7,269 bases of DNA, taken from contig CAUCXP010000075.1 of assembly GCA_958446785.1 (NCBI GenBank), forward strand, positions 1-7,269. Reading direction: 5' to 3'. Below the pieces are notes generated by a model, which was not told the DNA's origin, made no database searches, and saw only the letters and a list, made by a program, of their open reading frames with translations. A program made the position numbers and the translations under genes. This stretch comes from an uncultured Collinsella sp. Its GTDB lineage: Bacteria > Actinomycetota > Coriobacteriia > Coriobacteriales > Coriobacteriaceae. Of the stretch, positions 5,782-7,269 are shown piece by piece (position 1 is the stretch's first letter; the number at the start of each line of letters is the position of its first letter).

Positions 5782-5916
5782 GGTTGCTTCACGGCAACAG
5801 GTTTTTATCACGCACGCGCGGCTACTTCATACCGTGGTGCCCGGGCTTTGGTAGCACATGTCCGGGTTGGTTTTGGAGGATGACCCCGCGCGGAGGCAAA
5901 CCACAGGAGGTTTAAC
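5782..5916 (+). promoter_or_regulatory. Structured rpsB leader (5' UTR), candidate S2 autoregulatory element
   Basis: The predicted 5' UTR is about 135 bases. It can form a hairpin at its very 5' end, GTTGC (5783-5787) with GCAAC (5794-5798). A long-range stem joins CGCGCGG (5815-5821) and CCGCGCG (5886-5892). Nested inside is a hairpin in which 5839-5846 (GCCCGGGC) pairs with 5860-5867 (GTCCGGGT), including two wobbles, around a 13-base loop. A competing pairing, GTGC (5837-5840) with GCAC (5854-5857), is mutually exclusive with it. In enterobacteria the rpsB leader is a target of S2 feedback repression. That role here is inferred from position and foldability only. Confidence 0.5.
5905..5910 (+). 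promoter_or_regulatory. Ribosome binding site for rpsB inside a small inverted repeat
   Basis: AGGAGG ends six bases before ATG 5917. It is partly enclosed by AAACC (5898-5902) and GGTTT (5909-5913), which could pair over the loop ACAGGA and hide part of the site. Two further GGAGG motifs lie upstream at 5875-5879 and 5892-5896. Confidence 0.8.
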
Positions 5917-6645
5917 ATGGCTACCAAGATTAATATCCGCACCCTGCTCGAGGCCGGCTGCCACTTCGGTCACCAGACCCGTCGCTGGAACCCCAAGATG
6001 AAGCCGTTCATCTTCGGTGAGCGCAACGGCATCTACATCCTCGACCTCAAGCAGACCATCCTTGACGCCGACCAGGCCTACACCTTTGTCAAGAACGTCG
6101 CCAAGGGCGGCAACGTGCTGTTCGTCGGCACCAAGAAGCAGGCTCAGGAGGCCGTCAAGAACGCCGCTGAGCGCGCCAACATGCCTTACATCAACCAGCG
6201 TTGGCTCGGCGGCATGCTGACGAACTTCGTCACCATCCGCTCCCGCATCAACCGCATGGAGGAGCTCGAGGCCATGGTCGAGGACGGCCGCATGGCTGTG
6301 CTGCCCAAGAAGGAACAGGCTGTTCTGGGTAAGGAGCTCGCTAAGCTCCAGACCAACCTCGGTGGCGCCCGCGACATGAAGGGTCTGCCCCAGGCTCTCT
6401 TCGTCATCGACACCAAGCGCGAGGAGAACGCCATCAAGGAGGCTCAGCGCCTGAACATCCCCGTTGTCGCTCTGATCGACACCAACTCCGATCCCGACGA
6501 GGTCGAGTACGGCATCCCCTGCAACGATGACGCCATCTCCGCTGTCACCCTTATGTGCGAGCTCATGGCTGACGCCTGCCTCGCTGGCTCCGGCAAGGAG
6601 CAGGTTTCCGAGGCCGAGATGGCCGCCGAGCCCAAGGCCGAGTAA
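5917..6645 (+). CDS. rpsB: 30S ribosomal protein S2
   Basis: S2 is a late-assembling protein of the small ribosomal subunit; it binds 16S rRNA near the head-body junction and is needed to recruit S1 where S1 exists. The product is 242 residues, the usual size. Recognisable blocks are [19 protein letters not shown] (10-28), the start of the family; [14 protein letters not shown] (31-44); [10 protein letters not shown] (67-76); [14 protein letters not shown] (91-104); [13 protein letters not shown] (157-169); and [14 protein letters not shown] (181-194), all highly conserved. The C-terminal tail (about 224-242) is acidic and Ala-rich, as is common. The start ATG 5917 has a strong AGGAGG site six bases upstream. 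Codons are strongly biased to GAG, AAG, ATC and GTC, as expected for high expression. tsf follows after 45 bases, the near-universal rpsB-tsf pair. Confidence 0.98.
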   Translation: MATKINIRTLLEAGCHFGHQTRRWNPKMKPFIFGERNGIYILDLKQTILDADQAYTFVKNVAKGGNVLFVGTKKQAQEAVKNAAERANMPYINQRWLGGMLTNFVTIRSRINRMEELEAMVEDGRMAVLPKKEQAVLGKELAKLQTNLGGARDMKGLPQALFVIDTKREENAIKEAQRLNIPVVALIDTNSDPDEVEYGIPCNDDAISAVTLMCELMADACLAGSGKEQVSEAEMAAEPKAE

Positions 6646-6678
6646 ATCAGTCCTATTTAAGTCTTTTTCATCTCTTTG

Positions 6679-6684
6679 AAAGGA
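6679..6684 (+). promoter_or_regulatory. Ribosome binding site for tsf
   Basis: AAAGGA lies six bases before ATG 6691. The 45-base gap after rpsB holds pyrimidine-rich sequence (CTTTTTCATCTCTTTG) with no strong hairpin or promoter, so tsf is probably co-transcribed with rpsB. Confidence 0.7.
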
Positions 6685-6690
6685 ACCACA

Positions 6691-7269
6691 ATGGCCCAGA
6701 TTACTGCCGCTATGGTCAAGCAGCTCCGCGAGATGACCGACTCCCCGATGATGGAGTGCAAGAAGGCTCTCGTCGAGGCTGACGGCGACATGGACGTCGC
6801 TGTTGACGTTCTGCGCAAGAACGGCCTCGCCAAGGCTGCCAAGAAAGCTGGCCGTGAGACCAACGAGGGCGCTGTCGCCGCGTTCGTCTCCGAGGACGGC
6901 AAGTCCGGCGCTCTGCTCGAGCTCTCCTGCGAGACTGACTTCGTCGGCTCCAACGCCAAGTTCACCGGCTTTGCTTCCAAGGTCGCTGAGGTTGTCGCCA
7001 CCACCGAGCCGGCCGATGTCGACGCTCTGCTCGAGAAGCCGATGGGCGAGGAGACCGTTTCCTCCGAGCTCACCGAGATGATTCACATCATGGGTGAGAA
7101 CATGAAGATCGCTCGTTTCTCCGCCCGCAAGGTCGAGAACGGCGCTCTCGCTTCTTACATCCACATGGGTGGTAAGATTGGCGTCCTCGTAGAGTTCGCT
7201 TTCGAGAAGGCCGAGACCGCTCAGGCTGAGTCCTTCAAGACCTTCGCTCACGACGTTGCCCTTCAGGTT
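6691..7269 (+). CDS. tsf: Translation elongation factor Ts, N-terminal part (3' end outside window)
   Basis: EF-Ts is the guanine nucleotide exchange factor that recycles EF-Tu from its GDP form. The first 193 residues are present and the frame is open to the end of the window. The N-terminal UBA-like domain (about 1-55) reads VKQLREMTDSPMMECKKAL (9-27), then DGDMDVAVDVLRKNGLAKAAKKAGRET. The core N-subdomain holds LELSCETDFVGSN (76-88), with the Thr-Asp-Phe-Val motif whose Asp-Phe pair inserts into EF-Tu near the magnesium site. HMGGKIGVLVEF (158-169) starts the next conserved block. The usual TGAGMMDCKKAL signature is TDSPMMECKKAL here, a noticeable change in a conserved loop. Codon use matches rpsB, with many GCT, GTC and AAG codons. 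Start ATG 6691 has AAAGGA six bases upstream. Confidence 0.97.
   Translation, partial: MAQITAAMVKQLREMTDSPMMECKKALVEADGDMDVAVDVLRKNGLAKAAKKAGRETNEGAVAAFVSEDGKSGALLELSCETDFVGSNAKFTGFASKVAEVVATTEPADVDALLEKPMGEETVSSELTEMIHIMGENMKIARFSARKVENGALASYIHMGGKIGVLVEFAFEKAETAQAESFKTFAHDVALQV

Noticed and set aside
5783..5805. GTTGC/GCAAC hairpin followed by TTTTT as an attenuator in the rpsB leader
   Set aside because: A 5-bp stem is too weak for a convincing terminator and it lies right at the predicted transcript start. Kept only as part of the leader description.
5880..5915. 11-codon leader peptide (ATG 5880 to TAA 5915) ending one base before rpsB
   Set aside because: Its GGAGG directly abuts the ATG with no spacing, so it should not initiate well. 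The sequence has no attenuator-like codon run. Worth only a glance in ribosome profiling.
5730..5915. 61-codon open frame from GTG 5730 through the rpsB leader
   Set aside because: It begins upstream of the predicted promoter and spans its -35 and -10 boxes, has no ribosome binding site, and shows no recognisable domain.
5701..5916. dif-like or attachment site near the recombinase gene
   Set aside because: I looked for a paired inverted core next to xerC, as expected for an integrating element, and found no dif-like 28-bp arrangement. The gene lies in conserved core order, so it is not a prophage integrase.
5827..7251. 474-codon open frame on the minus strand across rpsB and tsf
   Set aside because: It is a shadow of strong codon bias (GAG, CTC, GTC, GCT) in two highly conserved plus-strand genes. 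The translation is a low-complexity Leu/Gly/His/Asp sequence with no recognisable family.

Overview
The window looks like chromosomal core DNA from a high-GC actinobacterium, most likely of the class Coriobacteriia (a Collinsella-like gut bacterium). I infer this from the GC-rich codon use, the gene order and the style of the proteins, not from a database search. All confident genes lie on the + strand. In order they are: the 3' end of rnhB (RNase HII), yraN (UPF0102), comM/yifB (Mg-chelatase-like AAA+ ATPase), dprA, trmFO, a Xer tyrosine recombinase (xerC type), rpsB (ribosomal protein S2) and the 5' part of tsf (EF-Ts).

Positions 1-302 hold the end of rnhB. A 188-base gap (303-490) follows, with a strong 15-bp hairpin and an 11-bp tandem repeat. 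From 491 to 5700 five genes are packed head to tail: yraN and comM share one base, comM and dprA share one base, dprA and trmFO are 14 bases apart, and trmFO and xerC overlap at an ATAG junction. This looks like one operon joining DNA uptake and processing (ComM, DprA, perhaps YraN), tRNA m5U54 methylation (TrmFO) and chromosome dimer resolution (Xer). A 213-base gap (5704-5916) carries a weak terminator candidate, a good sigma-70-type promoter and a structured leader of about 135 bases. The leader precedes rpsB and tsf, two highly expressed translation genes with a 45-base gap between them.

The layout is a shortened form of the rnhB...dprA-topA-trmFO-xerC(codV)-clpQY-codY...rpsB-tsf order of Bacillus subtilis, with topA, clpQY and codY absent from these positions. 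I see no prophage, insertion sequence, CRISPR array, toxin-antitoxin or defence cassette, and no wholly new system. The points most worth a second look are the likely ATA (non-ATG/GTG/TTG) start of the recombinase gene, the folded rpsB leader with three GGAGG motifs, and the altered sequence motifs of DprA.
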